Source of the DNA: Deinococcus aerius
GTDB taxonomy: Bacteria > Deinococcota > Deinococci > Deinococcales > Deinococcaceae
Reading direction: 5' to 3'
DNA length: 64,000 nucleotides
Assembly (NCBI RefSeq): GCF_002897375.1
Contig: NZ_BFAG01000019.1
Coordinates: 7,858-71,857, forward strand
In this document: positions 33,343 through 47,618 of the stretch, in pieces
How the letters are laid out: every line of letters begins with the position of its first letter
How positions within the stretch are numbered: position 1 is the first letter of the stretch
The notes under the pieces: generated by a model
Seen by the model: only the letters and a program-made list of their open reading frames with translations
The model's database searches: none
Told to the model about the DNA's origin: nothing
Program-made: the position numbers and the translations under genes

Positions 33343-33705
33343 GTGATCGCTCGTTTGCGGCTCTTCTGGCGGGACGCGCTGGCGCTGCTCTTCGCGGTGG
33401 GGGACCGCCGAACGCCGGGGCGGGCGCGGCTGGCCGCCCTGCTCGCGCTCGCCTACGCCCTGAGCCCGGTGGACCTGATCCCCGATGTGGTGCCGCTGGC
33501 CGGGTGGGGGGACGACCTGCTGGTGGTGCCGACCATTCTGGCGCTGGCGGCAAGGGGGCTGCCTGCCCCGGTGCTGGCCCATGCGCGCGTGCGGAGTACG
33601 TTGCTTCAACGGCGCCTGCCCTGGCTGCTGCCGTTGCTCGGCCTGCTCGTGCTGTTGGCCGCCGGAGTGCTGATCTGGGGCCTGCTGCGCGCCCTCGGCA
33701 GTTAA
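33343..33705 (+). CDS. YkvA/DUF1232 family membrane protein
   Basis: A 120-residue protein. The DUF1232 signature [43 protein letters not shown] occupies residues 26-70. A further hydrophobic helix ([22 protein letters not shown]) ends the protein. The biochemical role of the family is unknown. GTG start. It is followed after 34 bases by a two-component system with its own -10 box, so co-function is not implied. Confidence 0.8.
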   Translation: MIARLRLFWRDALALLFAVGDRRTPGRARLAALLALAYALSPVDLIPDVVPLAGWGDDLLVVPTILALAARGLPAPVLAHARVRSTLLQRRLPWLLPLLGLLVLLAAGVLIWGLLRALGS

Positions 33706-33739
33706 CCGCCCCCTAACCGCACCCTCTAGACTGGGGCCC

Positions 33740-34402
33740 ATGCGGCTGCTGTTCGTCGAGGATGACCCCCGAATTGCGCAGCCCACCCTGGGGGCCCTGC
33801 GCGAGGCAGGCTACGCGGCGACCTGGCGGCAGACCGGGCCCGAGGGACTGGAGGAGGCCCTGCTGGGCGAGTACCCCCTGATCGTGCTCGACGTGATGCT
33901 GCCCGGCCTGGACGGCTTCTCGGTGGCGCGGGAGTTGCGGGGGGCGGGGGTGGACGCGGGCATCCTGTTCCTGACCGCCCGGGGCGAGCTGAGTGACCGG
34001 GTAGAGGGCCTCGACCTGGGGGGCGACGCCTACCTCGTCAAGCCCTTCGCGGTGCCGGAACTGCTGGCGACGCTGCGGGCGCTGACTCGCCGGGAGCGGG
34101 GGCAGGGAACCCCCCGTGTCGTCTTCGCGGGCGGGCGCGGCGTCCTCGACACGGTGGCCCGCACGGTCACGTGGGACGGCCAGGAGGTCGCCGTGACGGC
34201 CCGCGAATATGCCCTCCTGGAAGCGTTGGCCCGCTCCCCCGACCGCTGGTTCACCCGCGAGGAACTGCTCGACCGCGTGTGGGGCCCCGACTTCGGCGGC
34301 GAGGCGCGGATCGTGGACGTGTACGTGCGCTACCTGCGCCGCAAACTCGCGCCGGGGGCGATCAGCAGTGAGCGGGGGCGGGGCTACCGGGTGGAAGGGT
34401 GA
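33740..34402 (+). CDS. OmpR-family response regulator
   Basis: A 220-residue regulator. Receiver domain 1-115 with acidic pocket Glu7-Asp8-Asp9, phosphoacceptor Asp51 ([14 protein letters not shown]) and switch Lys ([11 protein letters not shown]). Winged-helix DNA-binding domain 125-218 ([44 protein letters not shown]). ATG 7 bases after TAGACT, leaderless. It pairs with the histidine kinase that follows; the stimulus is unknown. Confidence 0.93.
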   Translation: MRLLFVEDDPRIAQPTLGALREAGYAATWRQTGPEGLEEALLGEYPLIVLDVMLPGLDGFSVARELRGAGVDAGILFLTARGELSDRVEGLDLGGDAYLVKPFAVPELLATLRALTRRERGQGTPRVVFAGGRGVLDTVARTVTWDGQEVAVTAREYALLEALARSPDRWFTREELLDRVWGPDFGGEARIVDVYVRYLRRKLAPGAISSERGRGYRVEG

Positions 34403-34432
34403 GTGGGGAGTGGTCAGTGGGGAGTGGATCGG
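34403..34432 (+). repeat. Short tandem repeat between response regulator and kinase genes
   Basis: GTGGGGAGTGG occurs twice in succession separated by TCA, directly after the regulator stop. It blurs the kinase start, because GTG codons inside the repeat are in frame. Confidence 0.5.
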
Positions 34433-34435
34433 GGC

Positions 34436-35850
34436 ATGGTCCGGCAGGGTAGGCGCGTGGGCCTGAGGTTGCCCCACCTGACCCTGCGCGCCCGGCTGAC
34501 GCTCTGGGCCGCGCTGGCGACGGCGCTGGCGGTCGCGCTCGTGGTGGCGGGGCTCTTCGTGGTCGTCAATCAGTATCTGCGGGCGGCACAGGTCGCGGCC
34601 CTGCTGACGGCCACGAGCGCCGTGCAGGAGCGGATCGAGGGGGCGGCGCAGCCCTTTGTGCTGCTCAGCGGCCGGGACCTGGAACGCATCGCCGATGCCG
34701 ACGAGCAGACCCGCAACTTGGAACTGCGGCTCCTGGGTCCGGGGGGCAGCGCGCAGACGCCCCGTTTTCCCCCCGGGGTGGAGGCGAACCTGCCGCCGAA
34801 CGTGTATGCGCTGGGCGACCGCCTCCTGGTCGTACGCCCCCTGCATGACGGCACGCTGCTCACGGTGGTGTCGAACGCGCCGGTCCTCTCCCAGACGCGG
34901 CGGGCCTTCGGGCAGGCGCTCGCGTGGCTGCTGCCCACCGCGCTGGGCCTGTCGCTGCTGCTGGGCTGGACGGTCGCCGGACGCCTCCTCGCCCCGGTGC
35001 GGGCGCTGGAGGGGGCGGCGCGCGAGATCGGGGCGGGGGGAGACCTGCGCCGTCCCGTGCCGGGGGCGGGGGCGGGGGACGAACTCTCACGGCTGGCGCT
35101 GACCCTTCAGGAAGCGTTCGCCCGCCTCGCCGACGCCCGCGAGCGCGAGCAGGACTTCGTGCGGGCCGCCGCCCACGACCTGCGCAGCCCCCTCGCGGCC
35201 CTAACCGCCCGGGTGGACGCCACCCTCGCCCGCGACCGCGACGCCGAGCGGTACCGAATGGAATTGCGCGAGATCGGGACCGACATCACCCGGCTCGCGG
35301 ACCTCGCCAACCACCTGCTCCTCCTCGCCCGCGACCCGGCGGCCCTGGCCCGGGTGGAGGTGCCCCTGCGCGACCTCGCGGCGGACGCGGTGGACCGGGC
35401 CCGCGAGCTGCGCCCCGAGGCCGACGTGGATCTCGTCGCCCCCGCGCCCGTCACGGTGTGGGGCGACCGCGTGCTGCTGGGGCAGGCGGTCTGGAACCTG
35501 ACGGCGAACGCGGTGCTCCATGCCCCCAGCGCGACCGTCACTGTGACGGTGGGAAGGGATGAGTCCGGCGGGGGCCGGGTCGAGGTCCGCGACGACGGCC
35601 CGGGCGTCCCGCCGGACGTGCTCGCGCGGCTGGGCGAGGCGTTCTACCGGCCCGACGCGAGCCGCGCGGCTTTCGGCGCGGGCGGGCACGGCCTGGGCCT
35701 CGCGCTCGTGCGGCGGGCGGCGGAACTCCACGGGGGCCGTCTCACGCTGGAGAGCCCGCCGGGTGGGGGCTTTGTCGCCACGCTGCACCTCCCCGAGCGG
35801 CCCCCGACGGGTGAGGCCCGCCGGGCGGAGCGGGTGCTAGGCTCTGCCCT

Positions 35851-35854
<4 letters not shown>
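34436..35854 (+). CDS. Sensor histidine kinase
   Basis: About 472 residues. Order: transmembrane helix ([22 protein letters not shown]), periplasmic sensor ~130 residues, second helix ([22 protein letters not shown]), HAMP ([20 protein letters not shown]), HisKA with phosphoacceptor His in [13 protein letters not shown], and HATPase_c with NAVLHAP (N box), [10 protein letters not shown] (G1) and [22 protein letters not shown] (G2). ATG 34436 is chosen to avoid the tandem repeat; GTG 34403 or GTG 34457 are alternatives. Its last four bases overlap the nucleotidyltransferase gene. Confidence 0.9.
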
Positions 35855-36645
<791 letters not shown>

Positions 36646-36748
36646 CTCGCCCACTCGGTTTTTACCGCTCCTGAGCGGGCAAAAGCCTGTCTGCTTTGTG
36701 AGGCGGCCGGCCTTGCCACGCTCCGGGGGGCTGTGCATACTGTGCCCC

Positions 36749-36985
<237 letters not shown>

Positions 36986-37000
36986 AGGCTCTCACGCCCC

Positions 37001-37031
37001 CGTCCCGGTCCCGTGCCGGGGCGGTTTTCTT
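37001..37031 (+). terminator. Ferredoxin gene terminator
   Basis: Stem CGTCCCGG (37001-37008) with CCGGGGCG (37016-37023), then GTTTTCTTT; 15 bases after the stop. Confidence 0.8.
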
Positions 37032-37132
37032 TGGCGCCCTGGCGAATATCCCCTTGCCCCCGCCGCGTCCGCCCCGCTAGCATGCCCGCTGGTGCCCGCC
37101 CTGCCGAGCGGAGCCGGAGAGGAGGTGATGAC

Positions 37133-37234
37133 GTGAATCCCGACCCCCAGACCGAACACGACCCGCCCAGTTCGGCTGCCCCTTCCGGCTGCACGCCATC
37201 CCACTCCCGGAGGACGCACCATGACCCACACTGA
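37133..37234 (+). CDS. Possible leader ORF upstream of corA (33 aa)
   Basis: GTG 37133 has GAGGAGG 8 bases upstream and reads a 33-residue, Pro/His/Ser-rich peptide (starting NPDPQTEHDPP, ending RTHHDPH). It overlaps the next tiny ORF by 14 bases. No family is recognised. Peptides of this sort before magnesium transporter genes can regulate by translation, but nothing beyond position and Shine-Dalgarno supports that here. Confidence 0.35.
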   Translation: MNPDPQTEHDPPSSAAPSGCTPSHSRRTHHDPH

Positions 37235-37252
37235 AGACAAGGCGGGTCGGCC

Positions 37253-37259
<7 letters not shown>
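37221..37259 (+). CDS. Possible 12-residue leader peptide coupled to corA
   Basis: ATG 37221 has CGGAGGAC just upstream, a strong Shine-Dalgarno. The peptide is MTHTEDKAGRPC; its TGA (37257-37259) falls inside the corA start region (ATGCTGA), so ribosomes finishing here sit on the corA ATG at 37253. The corA start has only a weak AAGGCGGG of its own. Translational coupling is inferred. Confidence 0.45.
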
Positions 37260-38184
<925 letters not shown>

Positions 38185-38185
<1 letters not shown>

Positions 38186-38877
38186 TGCCGGACGCCCGGC
38201 AGGGCACCCGCTTTGCCGTCTACCTCTGCCCGCAGGCGGACGACCCCTACTACCGCCTGGGCAGTGAACTCCTCGGCTTCGACGTGCGGGCGGGGCGCGA
38301 GCTGACCCTGCCTGAGTTCCTCCGGCACGAGGATCAGACCGACGCCGGGCCCTATGGCTTTCACCTGACGGTCGTGGAAGGCTTTTACACCGACCCCGCG
38401 TGGTGGCCGGACATCGAGGCGGAGGCGCGGGCCTGCGTCGCCTGCCTCACTCCGGGCTCGGCCCTCACCCTGACCGGCGGACGAATAGAGGTGTGGGACG
38501 GCGGCGAGACCTATGTGCACCGCTTCGACGCGAACAGTCCCCTGCTCGTGCTGCACACGCTGCTCCTCGCCCGGCTGAGCCGCTTCGTGACGGCCTCGCC
38601 CTTCGGCGAACAGGTGGCGCAGGGCAAGTACCCGCGGCCCTTCCAGCAGGCCAGGATGCGGCTGCTGCGTACGCCGCGTGGCCTGGACTCCTGGCAACCC
38701 CATTTCACGCTCGTGCAGCCCTACGGCGGGGAGGACCCGGCGGGATTGCGGGAGCGGCTGGAGGAGATGACCGCTCCCCATCACGCGCAGACGTACCGCG
38801 CGGTCACCCTCTTCGAGAAGCGCGAGGGCGAGGAGCGGTGGCGGGTGCGGGCGGAGTTGCCGCTGGGCGACGCCTGA
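38185..38877 (+). CDS. 2H phosphoesterase-like protein (DUF1045-like)
   Basis: A 230-residue protein with two HxT motifs typical of 2H phosphoesterases: His60-Leu-Thr62 (YGFHLTVVEGF) and His173-Phe-Thr175 (WQPHFTLVQPYGG), ~113 residues apart. Such proteins act on cyclic nucleotide phosphates or 2'-5' bonds; DUF1045 relatives occur in phosphonate loci. No phosphonate gene is here. Its ATG overlaps the corA stop by one base, so the two are translated together, which is unexpected for these families. Confidence 0.7.
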
Positions 38878-38880
38878 GGC

Positions 38881-40014
38881 TCACGCCGAAACATCCTCCC
38901 GGCCGAAGTCCAGGCCCCAGCACACATGCAGCCCGCGCGCCCGCCCCCGCTTGGCGCAGTACATGCGCGCGTCGGCCAGCGAGAGCCAGTCGTGGAGGGA
39001 AGCCCCCGGCCCGGCCTGCGCCGCGCCCCCCTGAAGACACACCGGGCCGAGACCAGGCGGCCATTCGGCGGTCCGCAACCCCTCCTCGATCCGCCGCGCC
39101 AGGTCGCCCAGCCGGTCCTCGGCCTCCCACACGAGGAGGGCGAACTCGTCGCCGCTCAGGCGGAAGGCGGCCCCCGGCGCGGGCAGGGCCTCCCGGAACA
39201 CCCGCCCGAGGGTGGCAAGCACCGCGTCGCCCACCGGGTGCCCGAAGGTGTCGTTGACGCTCTTGAAGTCGTGCACGTCGAGCATCACCAGGGTCAGGTC
39301 GCGCCCCTCCCGGCGGGCTCTCTCCAGGGCCAGCGGCGCGTCCCGCCCGAAGGCGCGGCGGTTGGGGAGGCCAGTCAGGGCGTCGGTGAGCGTCGCCCGC
39401 TCCAGCTCCTCGCGCAGCCCCGCGTTCTCCAAGGCGATGGAGACATGCTGGCCCAGCAGGTCCAGGAATTGCAGGTCGGTGTCGTCGAAGGCGGCGGGCG
39501 CGTAGCTCTGCACCGACAGCACGCCCACGCGGGCGCCCCGGACCTCCAGCGGCACGAACAGCATGGACAGGACGGGCTCCTCGGGTTCCTCCTCCCCGAT
39601 CTCCAGCAGAACCTCGTCGTGGTCCACCAGCCGCCGGACGCGGACGGGATGCTCGGCGAGGTAGGCTTCTATGTCGGGGATGGAGAGCGGCTCCCCCCGC
39701 AGCACCGTCTCCAGGATGCCCTCGGGGTAGAAGGGGAGGCGCTGGGTGTAGCGCTGCTCGCCCTCGTAGAGTTCCCACCGCCAGTCGCCCTCCGGCTCCA
39801 GCAGCGCCAGCAGCGTGACCTGGGCGGGAAAGAGCGCGCCCGCCTGCCAGTGGACCGTCTGCACGACCGCGTCCACCTGCCCGCTGCTGCGCGCGAGGGC
39901 GGCCAGCATCTGTACGAGCTGGTGATACCGCCTGAGTTGGGCTTCGGCCGACATCGGGGATAGGCACTCCGGGACGGGGGGAAGGGGCAGGGGATCTGGG
40001 AACTGCGCCCCCAC
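38881..40014 (-). CDS. GAF-GGDEF diguanylate cyclase
   Basis: About 377 residues. A GAF-type sensor (~40-205: QTVHWQAGALFPAQVTLLALL ... VLSMLFVPLEVRGARVGVLSVQSYAPAAFDDTDLQFLDLLGQHVSIALENA) is followed by GGDEF (~220-365) with LTDALTGLPNRRAFG, VMLDVHDFKSVNDTFGH and the active-site loop LSGDEFALLV. The S in SGDEF is tolerated in active cyclases. It probably makes cyclic di-GMP in response to a ligand of GAF. GTG 40014 has GGAGG 7 bases upstream; ATG 39954 (SAEAQLRRYHQ) is an alternative. Confidence 0.87.
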   Translation of the reverse strand: MGAQFPDPLPLPPVPECLSPMSAEAQLRRYHQLVQMLAALARSSGQVDAVVQTVHWQAGALFPAQVTLLALLEPEGDWRWELYEGEQRYTQRLPFYPEGILETVLRGEPLSIPDIEAYLAEHPVRVRRLVDHDEVLLEIGEEEPEEPVLSMLFVPLEVRGARVGVLSVQSYAPAAFDDTDLQFLDLLGQHVSIALENAGLREELERATLTDALTGLPNRRAFGRDAPLALERARREGRDLTLVMLDVHDFKSVNDTFGHPVGDAVLATLGRVFREALPAPGAAFRLSGDEFALLVWEAEDRLGDLARRIEEGLRTAEWPPGLGPVCLQGGAAQAGPGASLHDWLSLADARMYCAKRGRARGLHVCWGLDFGREDVSA

Positions 40015-40104
40015 TCTGCCACCTCCGGTCTCACAGGTTGCTGTCAAACGTCACACCGGGGAAACCTCACGCGCCCACCCCCGTCCCTCCCCTAGACTCA
40101 GCGG

Positions 40105-40725
40105 GTGACGAGCGATGCAGGCAGGAGCGGAGACGGGATGCGGGTGGTCGTGGCGACGGGGAACGCCGGAAAGGTGCGCGAGATCGAGGAGGCCCTGGGC
40201 GGCCTGGGCTGGCGGCTGGAGGGTCTGAACGGCCTGCCCCTGCCCGAGGAGACGGGCACGACCTACGAGGAGAACGCCGCGCTCAAGGCCTGCGCGGCGG
40301 CCCTGACCATGGGCCTGCCCGCCCTGGCCGACGACTCCGGCCTGGAGGTCGAGGTGCTGGGTGGGCAGCCCGGCGTGTACAGCGCCCGCTTCGGGAACCG
40401 TGCGACCGACACCGAGCGGAACCTCTACCTGCTCGAACGGATGCGGTACATGGCGAATCGCCGCGCCCGCTTCGTCTCCGTGGTCATCCTGGCCCACCCC
40501 GACGGCCAGATCGAGACGTACCGGGGCGAGCTGACGGGCACCCTGCTCGAAGGCCCCCGCGGCGAGAACGGCTTCGGCTACGACCCCCTCTTCGTCCCCG
40601 ACGGCGAAACCCGCACCCTGGCCGAGATGACGGTGGCCGAGAAGCGGCAGATCAGCCACCGGGGCCGGGCGCTGGCGGCGCTGATGCGGGCGCACGCGGA
40701 CGGCCGACTGGCGCCTTCAAGCTGA
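40105..40725 (+). CDS. rdgB: XTP/dITP diphosphatase (RdgB/HAM1)
   Basis: A 206-residue house-cleaning enzyme that hydrolyses non-canonical purine triphosphates. Signatures: VVATGNAGKVREIEEAL, ETGTTYEENAALKACAAA, ALADDSGLEVEVLGGQPGVYSARF (Asp general base), GPRGENGFGYDPLF and EKRQISHRGRAL. The GTG at 40105 lies 6 bases after TAGACT, giving a leaderless start 11 codons before the first in-frame ATG (40138). Confidence 0.95.
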   Translation: MTSDAGRSGDGMRVVVATGNAGKVREIEEALGGLGWRLEGLNGLPLPEETGTTYEENAALKACAAALTMGLPALADDSGLEVEVLGGQPGVYSARFGNRATDTERNLYLLERMRYMANRRARFVSVVILAHPDGQIETYRGELTGTLLEGPRGENGFGYDPLFVPDGETRTLAEMTVAEKRQISHRGRALAALMRAHADGRLAPSS

Positions 40726-40825
40726 AGGGAAAAGACACAGCGGTCAGCCGGAACTCGCCCAAACTGGCCGCTGACGGCTGAGCGCGCTCGACGGAAGAAT
40801 GTCGCGGCGCTGAAGGGACCCTCCC

Positions 40826-40881
40826 CCAACCCTCTTCCCAAGGGAGAGGGGCGCTGCGAAGCAGCGGGGTGAGGGGCCTTC
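40826..40881. repeat. CCCTC...GGGAGAGGGG intergenic repeat
   Basis: CCCTCTTCCC-AA-GGGAGAGGGG forms a hairpin, followed by GCGCTGCGAAGCAGCG and GGGTGAGGGGCC. A related copy is at 51022-51072 and a fragment near 2165. A dispersed palindromic element of the REP kind. Confidence 0.6.
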
Positions 40882-40897
40882 TTTGGCCCAGGGCTTC

Positions 40898-41341
40898 TTA
40901 CCCCCCCGCGTGTTCCCGAACGTCGTTCTTCAGCCGCATCAGGATCGCGCCCATCCCGCGCAGGCGCATGGGCGTGATGAGTTCGGTCAGGCCCATGTCC
41001 ATGTAGAACTGATCCGGGATATTCAGGATCGTCTCGGGCTTCTCGCCTTGCAGCGCCTCGTGCAGGATGCCCGCGTAGCCGCGCACGGTGGGAGCCTCCT
41101 CGGGCACCTTGAAGTACATGTTCACGCCGCCGGAGTCCGTCCGCTCGGTCACCAGGAAAAAGGGGCTGGCGCACTCGGGCACGGGCTGGAGGAACTCGGG
41201 ATGCTCGACGTACTTCTCGGGCAGGGGGGGCAGCTTGCGGCTGTACTCCAGCAGGGCCTGGAGGCGCAGCGGCTTGGGCGCCGAGCGGAACACGTTGACG
41301 ATGTTCTGGAGCTTCTCGGGCAGGGGGGCGGGGTGGGTCAT
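40898..41341 (-). CDS. sufE: Cysteine desulfurase accessory protein SufE
   Basis: A 147-residue sulphur acceptor that takes persulphide from SufS for iron-sulphur cluster building. Cys57 in PVPECASPFFLV is the acceptor; other marks are LQALLEYSRKLPPLPE near the start and LTPMRLRGM-type ITPMRLRGMGAILMRLK at the end. ATG 6 bases after TACAGT. It is divergent from a rhodanese gene, so two sulphur-transfer genes share the 119-bp intergenic region. Confidence 0.93.
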   Translation of the reverse strand: MTHPAPLPEKLQNIVNVFRSAPKPLRLQALLEYSRKLPPLPEKYVEHPEFLQPVPECASPFFLVTERTDSGGVNMYFKVPEEAPTVRGYAGILHEALQGEKPETILNIPDQFYMDMGLTELITPMRLRGMGAILMRLKNDVREHAGG

Positions 41342-41460
41342 GCGGCCACTGTACCCCCGGCGCCGGGCAGGCTATGGTGAGGCCTGTCCAGTTGACCTTT
41401 TTGGTCAATGAATGACGCGCGTGGGTAGAATCGTTCCCGACGAGCCTGGAGGAGGCAGAC

Positions 41461-42321
<861 letters not shown>

Positions 42322-42469
42322 GCAGGCAGGCACAGCAGGGCCGGGGCGGATGGAACCCCCGGCCCCTTCTTCATCCTCCGGGGAGAACTGCCGTTTTGGT
42401 GCCTTTTTTCACGTCACCCCCTCCGGTCAGGGGAAGCGCGGAGGGGCCGCCACTCACTAGGGTGGACGG

Positions 42470-42871
42470 GTGATGTTCGTGATGCTGCTGGTTCTCCTCG
42501 CCGCCGTGGCGGGCGCGGCCTTGGTCCTGAGGAAAAGCCGGGGTGGCAGCCCCAAGCCCCCCGGAACCGCCGGGCTGGACGAGGAAACGGCCGCCCGCCC
42601 CGAGGTGGACGCCGCCTCGGTGGCCGCCGCCCGCGCCCGCGTCTCGGAGGTCGTCCCCGACGAGGTGCTGTCCGACGCCCTGCTGGACGCCACGCCCAAG
42701 CAGCTCGCCCACCTGTTCGCTGCCGTCCCCGAGGACGTGATGGCCGCCGCCATAGGAACGGGCAAGGGCACGCCCCGCGAACAGGCCCGCCCGGAGGACC
42801 TCGCGCAGCTCCGCGGGGCGGGGCGGGCCGTGGACGACCTCGAAATCTTCAGCTTCGGGGAGAAGAGCTAG
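42470..42871 (+). CDS. Hypothetical membrane-anchored protein
   Basis: A 133-residue protein, family not recognised. Residues 1-20 form a hydrophobic anchor (FVMLLVLLAAVAGAALVL), then a basic stop-transfer (RKSRGG), a Pro/Gly linker and an acidic helical domain (VAAARARVSEVVPDEVLSDALLDATPKQLAHLFAAVPEDVMAAAIG). GTG 42470 is 6 bases after TAGGGT; ATG 42473 is the alternative. Its 3' end abuts the tnpB element, whose right-end hairpin begins 13 bases after the stop. Confidence 0.65.
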   Translation: MMFVMLLVLLAAVAGAALVLRKSRGGSPKPPGTAGLDEETAARPEVDAASVAAARARVSEVVPDEVLSDALLDATPKQLAHLFAAVPEDVMAAAIGTGKGTPREQARPEDLAQLRGAGRAVDDLEIFSFGEKS

Positions 42872-42883
42872 CCGGTGACCACT

Positions 42884-42907
42884 CCCCCTACTGAAGTAGG
42901 GGGCTTC
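42884..42907 (-). ncRNA. Right-end hairpin; probable 3' part of the TnpB guide (omega) RNA
   Basis: In studied elements (ISDra2) a guide RNA overlaps the 3' end of tnpB, runs to the right end and continues 16-20 bases into flanking DNA. By analogy the RNA here would come from roughly 43050 down to ~42860 on the minus strand, with the guide read from the 3' end of the neighbouring gene. Only the hairpin is directly visible. Confidence 0.4.
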
Positions 42908-44119
42908 TCAGGCGACGGCATGCGATACCCCGCTACCGTTCTCGCCTGAAGGGACGGCCCGTCCCAACGGCTCGCCACGTTCCGTGGACGTGCCTCGATC
43001 CAGAATGTTCTTCGCCGCGTTGTGATCGGCGTTCGCCGTATGGCCGCATTGCACGCACCTGAAGCTCGCTTGGTTCACACGGTTCTCCTTCCCCGTGTGT
43101 CCACAGGCATGGCACCGTTGGGACGTGTAGCGGGGGTCTACGGCGATGACTCGGCGCCCAGCACTTTCAGCCTTGGCGGCGAGTTGAAACAGGAACCCGG
43201 CCCACCCCGCGTCGAGGATGGAGCGGGCAAGGTTGCTTTGGGCCATGTTGCCCACTTGCAGGTTTTCGTGCGCGATCAGGTCGTGTTCATGGATGAGCCT
43301 CCGGGCGGTCTTGTGCTGGAAGTCCAGCCGTTGCCGCCTGACCTTGCGGTACGTCTTGGCGACCTGCTTCACCGCCTTCTTGCGGCGGTTGCCACCCTTC
43401 TTGCGCCGTGACACGGTGCGCTGCTGGACACGTAGCTTCCCCAGTGACCTCCCCAGGTGGCGGGGGTTCTCAATGAACTCCCCGTCTGACGTGACGGCAA
43501 ACCATGTTGTTCCCAGGTCAATCCCGACGCTGCTCCCCGTGGTGGGGAGGGGCTGCACAGGGACTTCACAGGTGTAGACGGCGTACCACTGGTCTACGTC
43601 CAGCACGATCTGTAGGGACTTGGGCTTGCCCTCAAGGGGGCGGTGCAGCTTGATCTTGACGTTCCCGATCTTGGGGATGGAGATACGCCGTCCATCGTCT
43701 ACGGGCTTCCCACAAGCCGTCCAATCGTTCTTCGCATTGTTCCAGCACTGCTTGAACTTGAACGAATCCCAGCGGGTCGCAGGCTTGAAGCGCGGGAACC
43801 CAGCCCGCTTCGCACCCTTCTTGACGCGGCTGAAGAACGCCTTGTACGCCTTGTCGAGCCTGTCGAATACGTCCTGTAGGACGTGGCTGTAGACCCCGCT
43901 GAACTCCAGGCAGGCTTCCTTGAGAGCGGTGAGTTCCTTCTGCTGGTCGTAGGCGCTGAGGGTCTTGCCGTGCTTCCGGTAGGCTTCCCGGCGCTGTTCT
44001 AGGCCAGCGTTGTACAGCGTGCGGGTGAGGCGCAATGTCTCAAACATGGCGGCCTCTTGTGCCCGTGTGGGGTACAAACGATAGCGAAACGTCTTGATAG
44101 ACGTGGTACTGTCTGACAT
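42908..44119 (-). CDS. tnpB: RNA-guided endonuclease TnpB (IS605 OrfB family)
   Basis: A full-length 403-residue protein. The N-terminal helix-turn-helix/WED part (KTFRYRLYPTRAQEAAMFETLRLTRTLYNAGLEQR) precedes the RuvC domain with all three acids: Asp201 (VGIDLGT), Glu285 (IAHENLQVGNM) and Asp365 (NADHNAAKNIL). The zinc finger has Cys336/Cys339 and Cys355/Cys358. TnpB cuts DNA guided by an RNA from its own 3' end and maintains the element at its locus. It is apparently intact, with no frameshift. Codon use is slightly less GC-rich than surrounding genes. Confidence 0.93.
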   Translation of the reverse strand: MSDSTTSIKTFRYRLYPTRAQEAAMFETLRLTRTLYNAGLEQRREAYRKHGKTLSAYDQQKELTALKEACLEFSGVYSHVLQDVFDRLDKAYKAFFSRVKKGAKRAGFPRFKPATRWDSFKFKQCWNNAKNDWTACGKPVDDGRRISIPKIGNVKIKLHRPLEGKPKSLQIVLDVDQWYAVYTCEVPVQPLPTTGSSVGIDLGTTWFAVTSDGEFIENPRHLGRSLGKLRVQQRTVSRRKKGGNRRKKAVKQVAKTYRKVRRQRLDFQHKTARRLIHEHDLIAHENLQVGNMAQSNLARSILDAGWAGFLFQLAAKAESAGRRVIAVDPRYTSQRCHACGHTGKENRVNQASFRCVQCGHTANADHNAAKNILDRGTSTERGEPLGRAVPSGENGSGVSHAVA

Positions 44120-44346
44120 GCGAAGCGGCTCCTATCCGCTTTGCCACGCTCCCGGCGGCTGGAACCGCGCGGGGGCATTGCTTTTGCAGTCTAGCACGAA
44201 CCGGAAAGCTCCGGCTTGGCCGCCCTATCGGGCGGGTGCCGCTTGACCCCGCCCTGAAGGACGGGGCATGCGCGTCACTTCTTGTCAACCGGACCCCTCT
44301 TCGGAGTGCGCGTGAGGAAGGGGGCAGCATCCCCCATACTCTCCCC

Positions 44347-44706
44347 ATGCGTTCCATCGCCGACGTGCGCGCGGCCTGCGCGGCCCTGCCGGGCTCGTCC
44401 GAGACGTTTCCCTTCGGCCCCACAACCCTGGTGTTCAAGGTCGGCGGCAGGATGTACGCCCTGACCGACATCACGGCGGACCCGGTGACGCTGAGCCTGA
44501 AGGTCCGGCCTGGGGACGGCGAGGAACTGCGCGCGGCCCACCCGGCGATCCGGCCCGGCTACCACCTCAACAAGCGCCACTGGGTTACGGCCACGCTGGA
44601 CGGAACGTTGCCGGAGCTCCTGTTAAGCGACCTGCTGGCCGGGAGTCATAAGTTGGTGGTCGCCAGCCTGACCCGGGCGCAACGGGCGGAGCTCGGGCTG
44701 GGGTAA
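44347..44706 (+). CDS. MmcQ/YjbR family protein
   Basis: A 119-residue protein of the YjbR/CyaY-like fold: MRSIADVRAACAALPGSSETFPFGPTTLVFKVGGRMYALTDI at the N-terminus and PGYHLNKRHWVTATLDG at the C-terminus. Members are called DNA-binding by fold only; no function is proven. ATG 6 bases after CATACT. It lies just outside the tnpB element and converges on alaS. Confidence 0.85.
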   Translation: MRSIADVRAACAALPGSSETFPFGPTTLVFKVGGRMYALTDITADPVTLSLKVRPGDGEELRAAHPAIRPGYHLNKRHWVTATLDGTLPELLLSDLLAGSHKLVVASLTRAQRAELGLG

Positions 44707-44781
44707 GGGGTGGCACGTCAGGGCTCGTCGTCCCTGAATGAGCGGCTGCGGGGGCAGAAGGACCCGACGAGGAGGGGAAGA

Positions 44782-44806
44782 GGGCCGGAAGCTCACGCCC
44801 CGGCCC
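44782..44806 (-). terminator. alaS terminator
   Basis: Minus-strand GGGCCGGGGCG-TGAG-CTTCCGGCCC hairpin then TCTTCCCCTC, about 20 bases after the alaS stop; very like the groEL terminator. Confidence 0.6.
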
Positions 44807-44827
44807 CACTGCGTTCCCCAGCCTGAC

Positions 44828-47503
<2,676 letters not shown>

Positions 47504-47561
47504 GGGGGAGAGTCTATCAGCGGGGCTCAGGGGGCGAATCCGCCGGATGCACGGTGGGGCA

Positions 47562-47603
47562 GAGACGAAAACGGGGAGGCGAGCCTCCGCTCTACCTCCC
47601 CGT
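47562..47603 (-). terminator. Terminator of the glycine-zipper protein gene
   Basis: Minus-strand stem ACGGGGAGG with CCTCCCCGT (47603-47571), followed by TTTCGTCT; it lies between this gene and alaS. Confidence 0.7.
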
Positions 47604-47618
47604 CCTGCCTCGCCCGCT

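Larger units (their letters stand above)
42876..44275 (-). mobile_element. IS200/IS605-type element carrying tnpB only
   Basis: The tnpB gene (42908-44119, minus) is flanked by sub-terminal hairpins: at the 3' side CCCCCTA-N6-TAGGGGG (42884-42903) and at the 5' side CCCCG...CGGGG (44247-44266). These fit the right and left ends of IS200/IS605 elements, which lack terminal inverted repeats. No tnpA is present, so movement would need a transposase elsewhere. Exact boundaries are uncertain by about 10 bases. Confidence 0.7.
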
